Assembly (NCBI RefSeq): GCF_000585215.1 | Contig: NZ_AONC01000004.1 | Location: forward strand, 62,001-126,000 | Direction: 5' to 3' | Source: Imhoffiella purpurea | GTDB lineage: Bacteria; Pseudomonadota; Gammaproteobacteria; Chromatiales; Chromatiaceae | DNA: 64,000 bases | Part shown: positions 35,431 to 44,558 of the stretch, one piece after another | Layout of the letters: each line of letters opens with the position of its first letter | How positions within the stretch are numbered: the stretch's first letter is position 1 | Made by a program: the position numbers and the translations under genes | Notes under the pieces: model-generated | Databases searched by the model: none | Seen by the model: the letters and a program-made list of their open reading frames with translations, nothing else | What the model was told of the DNA's origin: nothing

Positions 35431-35801
35431 TCGGCCACTCTTCTCGTCGTCGGTTCCGGCGACCGCGTGCCTGCTGTAGCATGAGGATTCGACCGGAAGC
35501 GTCAAGATTTCGTCCACTTGACTTCTCTCGCCCTGACGCGCCGTGCGTGCCTTTCCAGAGACCGCGTTTCGTGTCCGCGGATCTCCCCGATTTGTGCCAT
35601 CGACGCCTATCCCGTCCGCAGCCGGGATTCTTCCTCGCCTTCGAAGATCTGCCCCCGATTCGCGGGTCCGATTCCTCGATTCCAGTCGTCTCGGTTGGCG
35701 CCTTATTTGCATAGGCATGTCATCGTTCCCTATGCGCCAGAATGCGGGCCCTTCCGTCGGCACTTCGGAGCGGGTCCAGGCGAATCACGGAGACGGCGAT
35801 C
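35431..35801. other. Intergenic region between fleQ and fliE
   Basis: A 371-base gap. It holds a sigma-54 promoter at 35696-35712 and the fliE ribosome site (GGAG at 35789-35792). The first ~260 bases contain no gene I can support; possible FleQ enhancer sites would be expected here, but I cannot recognise a defined FleQ box. Confidence 0.7.
35696..35712 (+). promoter_or_regulatory. Sigma-54 promoter of the fliE operon
   Basis: TGGCGCCTTATTTGCAT matches the RpoN consensus TGGCAC-N5-TTGCA. GG (35697-35698) and GC (35709-35710) are separated by exactly 10 bases, and only one base of TGGCAC differs. Transcription would begin near 35721, about 80 bases before fliE. The gene just upstream, fleQ, encodes the expected sigma-54 activator. 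Confidence 0.85.
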
Positions 35802-36140
35802 ATGAGCGACATGCAGATTCAGAACGTGCTGCAGCAGATGCGTGCACTCTCTCAGTCTGGCCGGGTGGAAGGCGCCGAGCCCGTCTCCAAGGTCGAGCCC
35901 GCTCGCGAACTCGATGGAGAGGATTTCGCGGACAAGATGCGCGATGCCATTCGCTCCGTGAACCGAATTCAGAAAGAGGCCACGACCATGCAGACCCAAT
36001 TCGAGCTCGGCGACGCCAATGTCTCCCTTCCTCAGGTGATGGTGGCCATGAACAAGTCCTCGGTCGCCTTCGAGGCGACCAATCAGGTGCGCAACCGGCT
36101 GCTTTCGGCCTATCAGGAAGTCATGAGCATGTCGGTCTGA
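35802..36140 (+). CDS. fliE: Flagellar hook-basal body protein FliE
   Basis: FliE joins the MS ring to the proximal rod. The 112-residue protein has the family C-terminal half: FADKMRDAIRSVNRIQ, FELGDANVSLPQVMVAMNKSSVAFEATNQVRNRLLSAYQEVM. ATG 35802 follows GGAG at 9 bases; an in-frame extension to 35742 would overlap the leader and is not used. It is the first gene after the sigma-54 promoter and precedes fliF by 34 bases. Confidence 0.95.
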   Translation: MSDMQIQNVLQQMRALSQSGRVEGAEPVSKVEPARELDGEDFADKMRDAIRSVNRIQKEATTMQTQFELGDANVSLPQVMVAMNKSSVAFEATNQVRNRLLSAYQEVMSMSV

Positions 36141-36174
36141 GGTCCTGGGATCGCGATCGCGGAGATAACCCTCA

Positions 36175-37872
36175 ATGGCGTCCTCTCTCTCTGCAGCCCT
36201 TTCGACCGGAGTGACGAACTTTCGGGAGATGCCCGTCGGGCGCCAGATCGCGCTCATCGGCATGGTCGCGGGGGGCATCGTGGCGGCTGCCGCCATTCTC
36301 GTCTGGGCACTGAAACCCACCTACGCGCCTCTGTTCGGCCAAGTGGACGAGGCGGAGGCGGCCGAGATCATGCAGGCCCTGACGCAGATGGGCGTGCCCT
36401 ACAAGGTCGACAATCTCTCGGGCCGGATCGAGATTCCCAAACAGCGGATCGCCGAGACCCGTCTGCTTCTGGCCGGTCAAGGTTTGCCGAAGACGGCCGA
36501 TATCGGCTTCGAGCTCCTGCAGGAGGATTCCGGCTTCGGAACCAGCCGGCTGATCGAGGGCGCGCGCTATCAGCGGGCGCTGGAAGGCGAGCTGGGTCGC
36601 TCGGTCGCGGCGCTCGAGCCGGTCGAGTCGGCGCGCGTCCACATCGCCCAGGCGGAACGCTCGGTCTTCGTGCGCGAGCGCACCCCGCCCAGCGCCTCCG
36701 TCGTGGTTCGGCTCAAGGGCAACCGCAGTCTGACCGACGCGCAGGTCGCGGCGATCGTGCATCTGGTGTCCTCGAGCGTTCCCGAGCTGTTGCCGGAGCG
36801 CGTGACCGTGGTGGATCAGACCGGTCGTCTCATGACTACCAAGGACGACGACCAGGGCAACAAGCTGACGCTCGACAACCTGGATTATACGCGCCGGGTC
36901 GAGACTGGTTTCGTCGAGCGTGTACAGAGCCTGCTGACACCCATCGTGGGCCGGGATCGGGTGCGGGTGCAGGTGGCCGCCGATGTCGACTTCTCGCGGG
37001 TCGAGCGCACCCAGGAGAGCTACGATCCAGACCGCACGGCGATCCGCTCCGAGCAGACCAGCGAAGAGGAGCGGATCGGTGCGGATCCGGCCATCGGCGG
37101 GATCCCGGGTGCGCTGACCAACCAGCCGCCCCAGGGTGGGGTCGCCGGAGGCCAGGCCGCGGCCGAGGCCGCGGCCACCGTGCCGAGCAGCCGCAGCCAG
37201 CAGGCGACCCGCAACTATGAGGTCGACCGGACCATCGCCCATGTGCAGGAGACCCCGGGCGGCCTGAGGCGTATGTCGACGGCCGTGGTGATCGACTACC
37301 AGGATCAGGTCAACGATCAGGGCGAGCCCGTGCGCGTTCCCCGGTCCGAGGACGAGATGGACAAGATTCGGGCGCTGGTGCGCGAGGCGGTCGGATTCAA
37401 CGAGGCCCGGGGCGATTCTCTGAATGTGAGCTCGGTCTCTTTCGTGCCTGATACACTCGATGACGAGATCGTCCAGTTCTGGACTCAGCCCTGGTTCCTC
37501 GAGCTGGTCAAGATCGTCGGCGGTTTCCTGACGGCCCTGCTGGTTCTGCTCATGGTCGTGAAGCCGGCCCTGTCGCAGCTGGCCCCCAGACCCGAGCCCG
37601 AGTCTCAGGAGGCGCTCGAGGGTGGCGGTATCGGCGATGGCACCCGCGCGCTGACCGACGAGTCTGGTGGTGGCGAGGAAGGCGAAGAGGGCGAAGAGGG
37701 CGAAGAGCAGCTGGCCCTGACCCAGGGAACCTCGTCCGTCGCGGCATTGCTCGGACCCAAGGGGCATGACCAGCAGCAGCTGGATCTGGACGCCGTGCGT
37801 CAGATGATCAAGGACGATCCCAAGCTCGTCGTTCAAGTGATCAAGACCTGGTTGAATGAAGATGGCAACTGA
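36175..37872 (+). CDS. fliF: Flagellar MS-ring protein FliF
   Basis: FliF forms the membrane ring of the basal body. The 565-residue protein has an N-terminal transmembrane helix (about 24-46) and ring-building motifs in the periplasm (YAPLFGQVDEAEAAEI, GFGTSRLIEGARYQRALEGEL, AVVIDYQ). A second transmembrane helix lies at about 445-465, and an acidic cytoplasmic tail ending WLNEDGN binds FliG. CGGAGATA precedes the start. Length is typical. The 3' end overlaps fliG by 17 bases. Confidence 0.96.
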   Translation: MASSLSAALSTGVTNFREMPVGRQIALIGMVAGGIVAAAAILVWALKPTYAPLFGQVDEAEAAEIMQALTQMGVPYKVDNLSGRIEIPKQRIAETRLLLAGQGLPKTADIGFELLQEDSGFGTSRLIEGARYQRALEGELGRSVAALEPVESARVHIAQAERSVFVRERTPPSASVVVRLKGNRSLTDAQVAAIVHLVSSSVPELLPERVTVVDQTGRLMTTKDDDQGNKLTLDNLDYTRRVETGFVERVQSLLTPIVGRDRVRVQVAADVDFSRVERTQESYDPDRTAIRSEQTSEEERIGADPAIGGIPGALTNQPPQGGVAGGQAAAEAAATVPSSRSQQATRNYEVDRTIAHVQETPGGLRRMSTAVVIDYQDQVNDQGEPVRVPRSEDEMDKIRALVREAVGFNEARGDSLNVSSVSFVPDTLDDEIVQFWTQPWFLELVKIVGGFLTALLVLLMVVKPALSQLAPRPEPESQEALEGGGIGDGTRALTDESGGGEEGEEGEEGEEQLALTQGTSSVAALLGPKGHDQQQLDLDAVRQMIKDDPKLVVQVIKTWLNEDGN

Positions 37873-38872
37873 TCCCTCGAAAATGAGCGGTGCCGAACGG
37901 ACCGCGGTCTTCCTGATGAGTCTCGGCGAGGCGTCCGCGGCCGAGATCCTGCGCCATATGGGGCCCAAGGAGGTCCAGAAGATCGGTACGGCGATGGCGT
38001 CGCTCGATAAGATCACGCGATCCGAGATCGACTATGTGCTCAAGGAGTTCTCCGAGGCCGTGCAGGATCAGACCTCGCTCGGTGTCGGGGCCGACGACTA
38101 TGTGCGCAGCGTGCTGCTCTCCGCGTTGGGCGAGGACAAGGCGTCGGGCCTCATCGACCGGATCCTGCTCGGGCGCAATTCCAAGGGCCTCGAGGCGCTC
38201 AAGTGGCTCGACCCGCGCGCCATCGCGGAGATGATCCGCAACGAGCATCCCCAGATCGTCGCGATCGTGCTCTCGCATCTGGATCCGGACCAGTCGGCCG
38301 AGACCATGTCCTATCTGCCGGAGCGGATGCAGTCCGATCTGATCCTGCGCATCGCCACCCTGGACGGGGTGCAGCCCGCCGCCCTGCAGGAGCTCGACGA
38401 GATCCTGGAGCAGCAGCTCTCCGGGAAGAATACTGCCAAGTCGTCGATGGTCGGCGGCATCAAGGCCGCTGCGGACATCCTGAACTTCGTGGATACGGCG
38501 CGCGAGTCGGTGATCATGGAGAGCGTGAATCAGGTCGACGAGGATCTGGCCGAGCGCATCCAGGAGCTGATGTTCGTGTTCGCCAGTCTGGTCAATGTCG
38601 ACGACCGTGGCATCCAGACCCTGTTGCGCGAGGTGTCCACCGAGTCCCTGGTTTTGGCACTCAAGGGTGCCGAGGAAGAGTTGAAGGACAAGATCTTCAA
38701 GAATATGTCCAAGCGTGCCGCCGAGATGCTTCGCGAGGACCTGGAGACCAAGGGTCCGGTTCGGGTCAGCGATGTCGAGACGGCGCAGAAGGAGATTCTG
38801 ACCGTCGCCAGACGACTGGCCGATAGCGGCGAGATCGTTCTCGGCGGCAAGGGCGGGGAGACCATGCTGTGA
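37856..38872 (+). CDS. fliG: Flagellar motor switch protein FliG
   Basis: FliG connects FliF to the switch and takes torque from the stators. The 338-residue protein shows the three-domain architecture: N-terminal MSGAERTAVFLMSLGEASAAEILRHM, middle NEHPQIVAIVLSHL, and C-terminal MFVFASLVNVDDRGIQTLLREV with the charged torque helix. ATG 37856 overlaps fliF; ATG 37862 is two codons later, and the sequence does not decide between them. The GTGA junction overlaps fliH by 4 bases. Confidence 0.96.
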   Translation: MKMATDPSKMSGAERTAVFLMSLGEASAAEILRHMGPKEVQKIGTAMASLDKITRSEIDYVLKEFSEAVQDQTSLGVGADDYVRSVLLSALGEDKASGLIDRILLGRNSKGLEALKWLDPRAIAEMIRNEHPQIVAIVLSHLDPDQSAETMSYLPERMQSDLILRIATLDGVQPAALQELDEILEQQLSGKNTAKSSMVGGIKAAADILNFVDTARESVIMESVNQVDEDLAERIQELMFVFASLVNVDDRGIQTLLREVSTESLVLALKGAEEELKDKIFKNMSKRAAEMLREDLETKGPVRVSDVETAQKEILTVARRLADSGEIVLGGKGGETML

Positions 38873-39840
38873 GCCGGCTGCAGACAGCGGCGGCCCAGGA
38901 TCATGGCCCGGAGGTGCGCCGCTGGCTGCCGCCGGACGTGGGGGAGCCCGAGGTCCCGCCGGAGCCGCCGGAGCCCGAGGTCGAACCGCCGACGGAGGAG
39001 GAGATCGCCGCCATCAAGGAGGCGGCGCGGCTGGCCGGCGCCGAGGCCGGTTTTCGCGAGGGTTACCAGGCAGGGTATCAGGAGGGGCGCGAAAAGGCCG
39101 ATGCGGAGGCGGCGGCGGAATCTCAAGAGCGCGAGGCGCGCGAGCAGGGGCTACGGGAGCAGACCGAGCAGACGCTGCGGGAGACGGTCGCGGCCTTGGA
39201 GGGGATCGCCCACGACCTCGCCGATCCCTTGGCCTCGCTCGGCGACGATCTGGAGCCCGAGCTCCTGACCTTGACGGTGACTCTGGCCGAACGGGTGATC
39301 ATGGATGAGCTGGACAGGCGGCCCGACCTGTTGTTGGGCGTACTCCAGCGTGCCTTGGACCAGCTTCCGTCACGCCATCACAAGATTCGCATTCATGTCC
39401 ACCCGGACGAGCAGAGGATCCTCGAGACCTATGCCCAGGGGATGGACGAATCCATCACCTGGGTAGCCGATCAGGAGATGCGGCGCGGCGGTTGCATCGT
39501 CGAGAGTGGCCCGAGCCGCATCGACGCCCGTTTCGAAACCCGCTTGCGCCAGGCGGTCGAAGCCATCTGGGGCGAGCTGACGCCGCCGGCTCCCGCGCAG
39601 GACGATCCGGCTCCCGAGGTCGAGGGTGGCGATCCGATCGATGCGGGCGATTCGATGGGGGGCGGGACGGACGAATCCCCGTTCGACGGCCAATCGCCAG
39701 GATCGATCGCCGATCTCGGCGAACCAGATGTATCGGAGCCGGAGCCGGAGCCGGTGCCCGAGCCGGTGCCCGAGCCGGAGCCAGCGACCGATCCTCAGAT
39801 AAGTGAGCCCGAGACGGACCAAGCCGAGACCAATCCATGA
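38869..39840 (+). CDS. fliH: Flagellar export ATPase regulator FliH, with extended acidic proline-rich tail
   Basis: FliH binds FliI and docks it to the export gate. The 323-residue protein has a Pro/Glu-rich N-terminus and the GxxxG-like helix AGAEAGFREGYQAGYQEGREKA. A conserved C-terminal domain follows (LTLTVTLAERVIMDELDRRPDLLLGVLQRAL, IRIHVHPDE, GGCIVESGPSRIDARFETRL). The last ~85 residues are an acidic tail with EP and VPEP repeats, longer than in well-studied FliH proteins. GTG 38869 overlaps the fliG stop, and the stop overlaps fliI by 4 bases. Confidence 0.92.
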   Translation: MSRLQTAAAQDHGPEVRRWLPPDVGEPEVPPEPPEPEVEPPTEEEIAAIKEAARLAGAEAGFREGYQAGYQEGREKADAEAAAESQEREAREQGLREQTEQTLRETVAALEGIAHDLADPLASLGDDLEPELLTLTVTLAERVIMDELDRRPDLLLGVLQRALDQLPSRHHKIRIHVHPDEQRILETYAQGMDESITWVADQEMRRGGCIVESGPSRIDARFETRLRQAVEAIWGELTPPAPAQDDPAPEVEGGDPIDAGDSMGGGTDESPFDGQSPGSIADLGEPDVSEPEPEPVPEPVPEPEPATDPQISEPETDQAETNP

Positions 39841-41234
39841 CACAGACCATTCGCGACCTTCAGGATCGGGGCACCGGACAGGTGGTGCAAGGGCTCCGCG
39901 AGCGCTTGGCCCAGTCGCGCCAGCGCATCGAGAAGGCACCGGACCCTCAACCGGAAGGACGCCTGTCGCGCATGGTGGGCCTGACACTGGAGGCGGAGGG
40001 TATCCGTCTGCCGATCGGGGGACGGGCGGCCATCCATACCGTGAGCGGCCACCGTCTGGGCGCCGAGGTGGTGGGCTTCAATGGCGAGCGGACCTTCCTG
40101 ATGCCCGAGGGGCACCTGGATGGACTGATTCCTGGCGCTCGTATCGAGCCGCTGGAGCAGAGCCGTCGGATTCCCGTCGGTCCCGAGCTGCTGGGCCGCG
40201 TGGTGGACGCGATCGGCAAGCCGCTGGACGGAGGCGGTCCGATCCGGGCCCAGGACGAGGTCTCGATCGAGGGGCGGCCCATCAACCCCTTGACCCGGGC
40301 GCCGGTCAAGACCGCTCTGGATGTCGGCATCCGGGCGCTCAACGGGCTGCTGTCGGTCGGACGCGGTCAGCGTCTCGGTCTGTTCGCCGGCAGCGGCGTC
40401 GGCAAGAGCGTGCTCCTGGGGATGATGACCAAGCACACCGAGGCCGACGTGATCGTCGTGGGTCTGATCGGCGAGCGTGGCCGCGAGGTCAACGAATTCA
40501 TCAACGAGATTCTGGACGTCGACTCGCGCAAGCGCACGGTGGTGGTGGCGGTTCCCGCGGATCAGTCGCCGCTCCTGCGTCAGCACGGGGCCTGGGTCTC
40601 GACCAGGATCGCCGAGTATTTCCGCGATCGCGGGCTCAACGTGCTGCTGCTGATGGACTCCCTGACGCGATTCGCCCAGGGGGCGCGCGAAATCTCGATG
40701 GCCATCGGCGAACCCCCGGCCACGAAGGGCTATTCGGCATCCGTCTTCGCCCGTCTGCCGCAACTGGTCGAGCGTGCGGGCAATGGCGACCAGGGCGGCG
40801 GTTCCATCACGGCCTTCTATACGGTACTTGCGGAGGGCGACGATCAGAACGACCCGATCGTCGATTCGGCCCGTGCCATCCTCGACGGTCACGTGGTGCT
40901 CTCGCGCGACATCGCCGCGACCGGGCGCTATCCGGCGATCGACGTAGGCGCCTCGGTCTCGCGCGTCATGAGTGCCGTGGTGACGCCCGAGCATCAGAAG
41001 GCGGCCTATCGTTTCCGCAATCTGCTCGCGACCTACACCCGCAACCGCGATCTGATCGCGGTCGGCGCCTACCGCAAGGGGTCCGATCCTCAGCTGGACG
41101 AAGCGGTGGCCATGCAGCCGCGGCTGGAGGCCTATCTCGGTCAGGATCGGGGAGAGGCGGCCGGGTTCGAGGCGTCCCGTCAGGCGCTGTTCGACCTGGT
41201 CTCGGCACCGGGCGGATTCAACCGAGGTCAGTGA
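39837..41234 (+). CDS. fliI: Flagellar type III export ATPase FliI
   Basis: FliI is the F1-beta-like ATPase that energises unfolding and entry of flagellar substrates. The 465-residue protein has Walker A GSGVGKS (Lys190), the Walker B region LNVLLLMDSLTRFAQ and the conserved ERGREVNEFI and GEPPATKGYSASVF segments. Length and architecture are normal. It overlaps fliH by 4 bases and precedes fliJ by 2 bases. Confidence 0.97.
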   Translation: MTQTIRDLQDRGTGQVVQGLRERLAQSRQRIEKAPDPQPEGRLSRMVGLTLEAEGIRLPIGGRAAIHTVSGHRLGAEVVGFNGERTFLMPEGHLDGLIPGARIEPLEQSRRIPVGPELLGRVVDAIGKPLDGGGPIRAQDEVSIEGRPINPLTRAPVKTALDVGIRALNGLLSVGRGQRLGLFAGSGVGKSVLLGMMTKHTEADVIVVGLIGERGREVNEFINEILDVDSRKRTVVVAVPADQSPLLRQHGAWVSTRIAEYFRDRGLNVLLLMDSLTRFAQGAREISMAIGEPPATKGYSASVFARLPQLVERAGNGDQGGGSITAFYTVLAEGDDQNDPIVDSARAILDGHVVLSRDIAATGRYPAIDVGASVSRVMSAVVTPEHQKAAYRFRNLLATYTRNRDLIAVGAYRKGSDPQLDEAVAMQPRLEAYLGQDRGEAAGFEASRQALFDLVSAPGGFNRGQ

Positions 41235-41236
41235 TC

Positions 41237-41674
41237 ATGAGCGTGAAGCGTTTCGAACGTCTGCTCAAGATCCGCGAGGCCCAGGAGAGCGAGGCCGCCG
41301 TCGCGCTGGCGGACCGTCTCGCCGAGCTGAACCGCGTCGAGTCGCAGCGCGATCAGCTCTTGGAATACCAGAATCAATATCTGCATGCCTTGATCCCCAA
41401 CGACGCCAATATGCTGAAACAGCTGGGTCTGATGCACCAGCAGTTGCGCGAGGCGATGCAGCAGCAGGATCTGCGCATCGCGGCGGCTCAGTCGCAGGTC
41501 GATCAGGCCCGGGACATCTGGTCGGAGCGGCACCAGGCGAGCCTGTCGCTGGACAAGCTGATCGAGCACCGTCGCCGTGCCGAGCAGGCGCGCGACGCGC
41601 GCAATCAACAGCGCGAGCAGGACATGTGGGCGACCCGAAAGGCGTTTCAGCAGGATTCCAATAACGAGATGTAA
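41237..41674 (+). CDS. fliJ: Flagellar export chaperone FliJ
   Basis: A 145-residue, almost wholly helical coiled-coil protein rich in Gln, Arg and Glu (RFERLLKIREAQESEAAVAL, HRRRAEQARDARNQQREQD). This is the usual form of FliJ, the central stalk-like partner of FliI. ATG 41237 is preceded by GAGG. It lies between fliI and fliK, the standard position. Confidence 0.93.
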   Translation: MSVKRFERLLKIREAQESEAAVALADRLAELNRVESQRDQLLEYQNQYLHALIPNDANMLKQLGLMHQQLREAMQQQDLRIAAAQSQVDQARDIWSERHQASLSLDKLIEHRRRAEQARDARNQQREQDMWATRKAFQQDSNNEM

Positions 41675-41693
41675 CCGATCGAGGAGGTGCGGG

Positions 41694-43892
41694 ATGATGC
41701 AATCGAATGGTTTGCAAGCCGGCTTATCGGGCCTGCTCGCTCAGTTGCTCGGCGGTACTGCAGGGAGCAACGGCGATTCTCTTCTGGGAGAGGGGGCTGA
41801 GTTTCTCGACACCCTGGGCGGCCAGCTGAAGGAGATGCTGGTCGATCGCGGGCTGGATCCGGCCGAGATCGCCGCCTACGATGGCCAGGAACTGCTCGCT
41901 CAGTTCGTGGCGCTGATCCAGGGGCCGCAATCGGTCCAATCGACTACCGGGGCGGGTGCCGGGTCGAATGCCGAGTCCATGTCGTCCGGCATCGATGATT
42001 CCTCGGATTTTCTCATCGAGACGCCGGCGGATCTGCTGGCACGCCTTCTGGAATCCATGTCCCCCGGAGCGGCGATGACCTCGGGCAGCGTGGCGTCCGG
42101 CTCGGGCGGTCGGTCCTCCGCCGGACCGAGTGACGAGTCTCTTCCGTCGGCTGCCGAGGGTTCATCGGGTAATCGCGCCGTGACGCCGACGGATCCGCTC
42201 GGGCGCCTTCTGGAATCGGCGTCCGCCGCAGCGGTGGTGACCTCCGACCGCTTGACGTCCGGCTCTTACGGTCGGTCATCATTGGCGGAACTGTCCAGTT
42301 TTCCGGGCTTTCGCGCCTCCTCGGACCGGTTGGCTCGGCTGATCGAGTCCGGGACCACGAAGGATCCGCTCGCTTCCGAGACGATGGGTTCGGACTCGAG
42401 CGTCACGACATCTCCGGACGCATCCATGGCCGACTCGACGCCCTCGGCTCGCAACGATCGGTCGGTTTCGGCCCCGCTCGAGACCCTGGTGACGGAGTCT
42501 GATACCGAGGATGACGCTGGCGCGTCCATGACGGTGACATCCGCTGTGCCGCGGTCTCAGTCTGAACGATCTCAGGCGGATCGGTTCGATCGGGTTCCGA
42601 GTCTGGTGTCCGATGAGGTGTCTCTCGATGCCCGGTTGCCCGATCCGGGCGCTTCGGATCCATCCGATCCGACCGCTCCGATCCCTGCAGCTCGCGGCGT
42701 TCGGATGGATCCCGCGGTGCGTGATCCGGTCGCGGTTTCGACCGCGGCGATGCCCGATGACAAAACGCAGCGGCCGGGCGCTTATGCCGACCCCGGCGCT
42801 GTCCGATTCGCGGGCTCCGATTCCGTCGAACAGTCGTCACCGGCATCGCAAGCGGCGATCGACCGACTGGGGCGGCTCTTGGAGTCCCTGTCCGCTGGGG
42901 GTAAGGTTGACGCCAGCGACTCTGGGTTCGGTTCGGACGTTCGGTCATTCCTGAACGATCTGGCGCGCACGGCCGCTGACCGGCGGGCGAGCGCTTCGGC
43001 CGATGCCGCGGGGGGCGCGATCTCGGATCCTCTCTACGAGGAGGGGGTGCCGGGCTCGCTGACTGGAGCCCTCCAACGACTGGCCGAGGCATTTCGAGGG
43101 GGCGGGTCGAATCAAGGGGTCGTTGGGACGTCCGAGGCGCGCGAATCCTCCGATCCAGTGGCCGTGGATCCTGAGGGCGAGGCGGTCCTCGACGCCCGAT
43201 CCCATTCATCCCCGGTCCGGAGTGGCGGTACGACCGATCCTCTGAGCCCGATCCCGGATCAGGCCCGGGCGCCGCTTCAAGAAGAGGGCGCCGGGGGACT
43301 CGAAGAGGTCGTCGATGCCTCTTCGCGCGCGATTCAGGGGGATGCGGACGCCTCCGGAAGCGAGGGCGTATCGGTCGCGGCCACGGCTTCGACCAACTCG
43401 AACTCGGCTTCCGGGTCGGGTCTGCAACGCGCGGGGGCGTTGGATCTCTACCGTCTGTTGCAGCCAGGTGGAGAAGCCGCTCTCGGGGACGAGGTGAGAT
43501 GGGCGTTGAGCGAAGGGCTCTCGAAGGCCGAGATGCGGTTGCAGCCGCCGAGTCTGGGGAGTCTGGATGTCAAGATCACCATGGAGGGCGACAAGGCCAG
43601 CGTCCTTTTCGTCTCCCCGCACCCCGTGGTGCGGGAGGTGCTCGAGGCGGCGATGCCGCGCTTGCGGGATGCGCTCGCCCAGGACGGGCTGTCTCTGGCG
43701 AACCTGTCGGTCGCCGATCAGGGTGCCCGGGGCGGGGACGCCTCCGGGCGGGACGGGACTGGGTCGAATGGATCCTCGTCGAACGGGACGTTTCAGCAAG
43801 CCGATGCGCTGGACGATGACATCCTGAGCGAGCCTCCATTGCTCAATACGACCGTTTCGGCCTTGTCGAAGCGTCTCGATTACTACATCTGA
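41694..43892 (+). CDS. fliK: Flagellar hook-length control protein FliK
   Basis: FliK measures hook length and switches export specificity through FlhB. The 732-residue protein has a long Ser/Asp/Pro-rich N-terminal part of low complexity. The conserved Flg_hook C-terminal domain follows (AEMRLQPPSLGSLDVKITMEGDKASVLFVSPHPVVREVLEAAMPRLRDALAQDGL). GAGGAGG at 41681-41687 is 6 bases before ATG 41694. The N-terminal part contains repeats built on [DR]xLxRLLES (42027-42119 and 42189-42281, with poorer copies near 42330 and 42858). Variable, repeat-rich ruler regions are usual in FliK. Confidence 0.92.
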   Translation: MMQSNGLQAGLSGLLAQLLGGTAGSNGDSLLGEGAEFLDTLGGQLKEMLVDRGLDPAEIAAYDGQELLAQFVALIQGPQSVQSTTGAGAGSNAESMSSGIDDSSDFLIETPADLLARLLESMSPGAAMTSGSVASGSGGRSSAGPSDESLPSAAEGSSGNRAVTPTDPLGRLLESASAAAVVTSDRLTSGSYGRSSLAELSSFPGFRASSDRLARLIESGTTKDPLASETMGSDSSVTTSPDASMADSTPSARNDRSVSAPLETLVTESDTEDDAGASMTVTSAVPRSQSERSQADRFDRVPSLVSDEVSLDARLPDPGASDPSDPTAPIPAARGVRMDPAVRDPVAVSTAAMPDDKTQRPGAYADPGAVRFAGSDSVEQSSPASQAAIDRLGRLLESLSAGGKVDASDSGFGSDVRSFLNDLARTAADRRASASADAAGGAISDPLYEEGVPGSLTGALQRLAEAFRGGGSNQGVVGTSEARESSDPVAVDPEGEAVLDARSHSSPVRSGGTTDPLSPIPDQARAPLQEEGAGGLEEVVDASSRAIQGDADASGSEGVSVAATASTNSNSASGSGLQRAGALDLYRLLQPGGEAALGDEVRWALSEGLSKAEMRLQPPSLGSLDVKITMEGDKASVLFVSPHPVVREVLEAAMPRLRDALAQDGLSLANLSVADQGARGGDASGRDGTGSNGSSSNGTFQQADALDDDILSEPPLLNTTVSALSKRLDYYI
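42027..42281 (+). repeat. Two 31-residue repeats inside fliK
   Basis: 42027-42119 and 42189-42281 are both 93 bases long and 162 bases apart. They encode related segments running from [AT]D.L.RLLES to SGS.GRSS, and they share DNA stretches such as CGCCTTCTGGAATC. Further diverged copies of the RL.ES core occur near 42330 and 42858. This looks like internal duplication of the ruler region. Confidence 0.65.
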
Positions 43893-43973
43893 TCGGTAGG
43901 CGGACCCCTGTGGCGCGGGCGGCCTGTCGATCTCCATCGGATCTCAGCGAAATAGATACCAGAGGTGTGAAGC

Positions 43974-44549
43974 ATGGCCGACAAGAAGACGAAGGAACCC
44001 GCAGAGGACGTCAAGGCATCCGGAGGCAAACTCAAGCTCATCATCTTGATTCTGCTGGTGCTTCTGGTTCTGGGGGGCGGCGGAGGTGCGGCCTATTATT
44101 TTCTCGTTCTCGACTCTTCGGACGATTCGGCCGAGGAGGGCGTCGAGGGTTCGGAGACCGATTCCGCGGAGACCGAGGCCAAGCCGGCCGACTCCGAGTC
44201 TTCGGAGGCGACCGCGCCCGCATCCCCTCAGGATCCCTTGATCTATCATGCGCTCGAAACCATTACGGTGAATATCACAGCGCCTGGATCGGTACGCTTT
44301 CTCAGGATCAACATCACCATCGTCACACGCAACGAGCGGGTGGTGGCGGCCATCGACAAGCACCTTCCGGTGATCCGCAACGATCTGCTGGCGCACCTGT
44401 CGAGCCAGGATGCGGCGGTTCTGAACTCGCGTGAAGGCAAGGACGAGCTGCGCGGGGAGTTGCTTACCATGATCAAGGGTATTCTGACGCGATCGGCCGA
44501 GCCTTCCGACATCGTCGAGGTGCTTTTCACGGATCTGGTCATGCAGTGA
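43974..44549 (+). CDS. fliL: Flagellar basal body-associated protein FliL
   Basis: FliL surrounds and supports the stator. The 191-residue protein has one transmembrane helix (about residues 21-42) flanked by an acidic Ser/Glu linker. The periplasmic FliL domain follows (LETITVNIT, RFLRINITIVTRNERVVAAIDKHLPVIRNDLLAHLSSQ, SDIVEVLFTDLVMQ). It starts a new block 81 bases after fliK and precedes fliM by 9 bases. Confidence 0.95.
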   Translation: MADKKTKEPAEDVKASGGKLKLIILILLVLLVLGGGGGAAYYFLVLDSSDDSAEEGVEGSETDSAETEAKPADSESSEATAPASPQDPLIYHALETITVNITAPGSVRFLRINITIVTRNERVVAAIDKHLPVIRNDLLAHLSSQDAAVLNSREGKDELRGELLTMIKGILTRSAEPSDIVEVLFTDLVMQ

Positions 44550-44558
44550 GGCGGGGCC

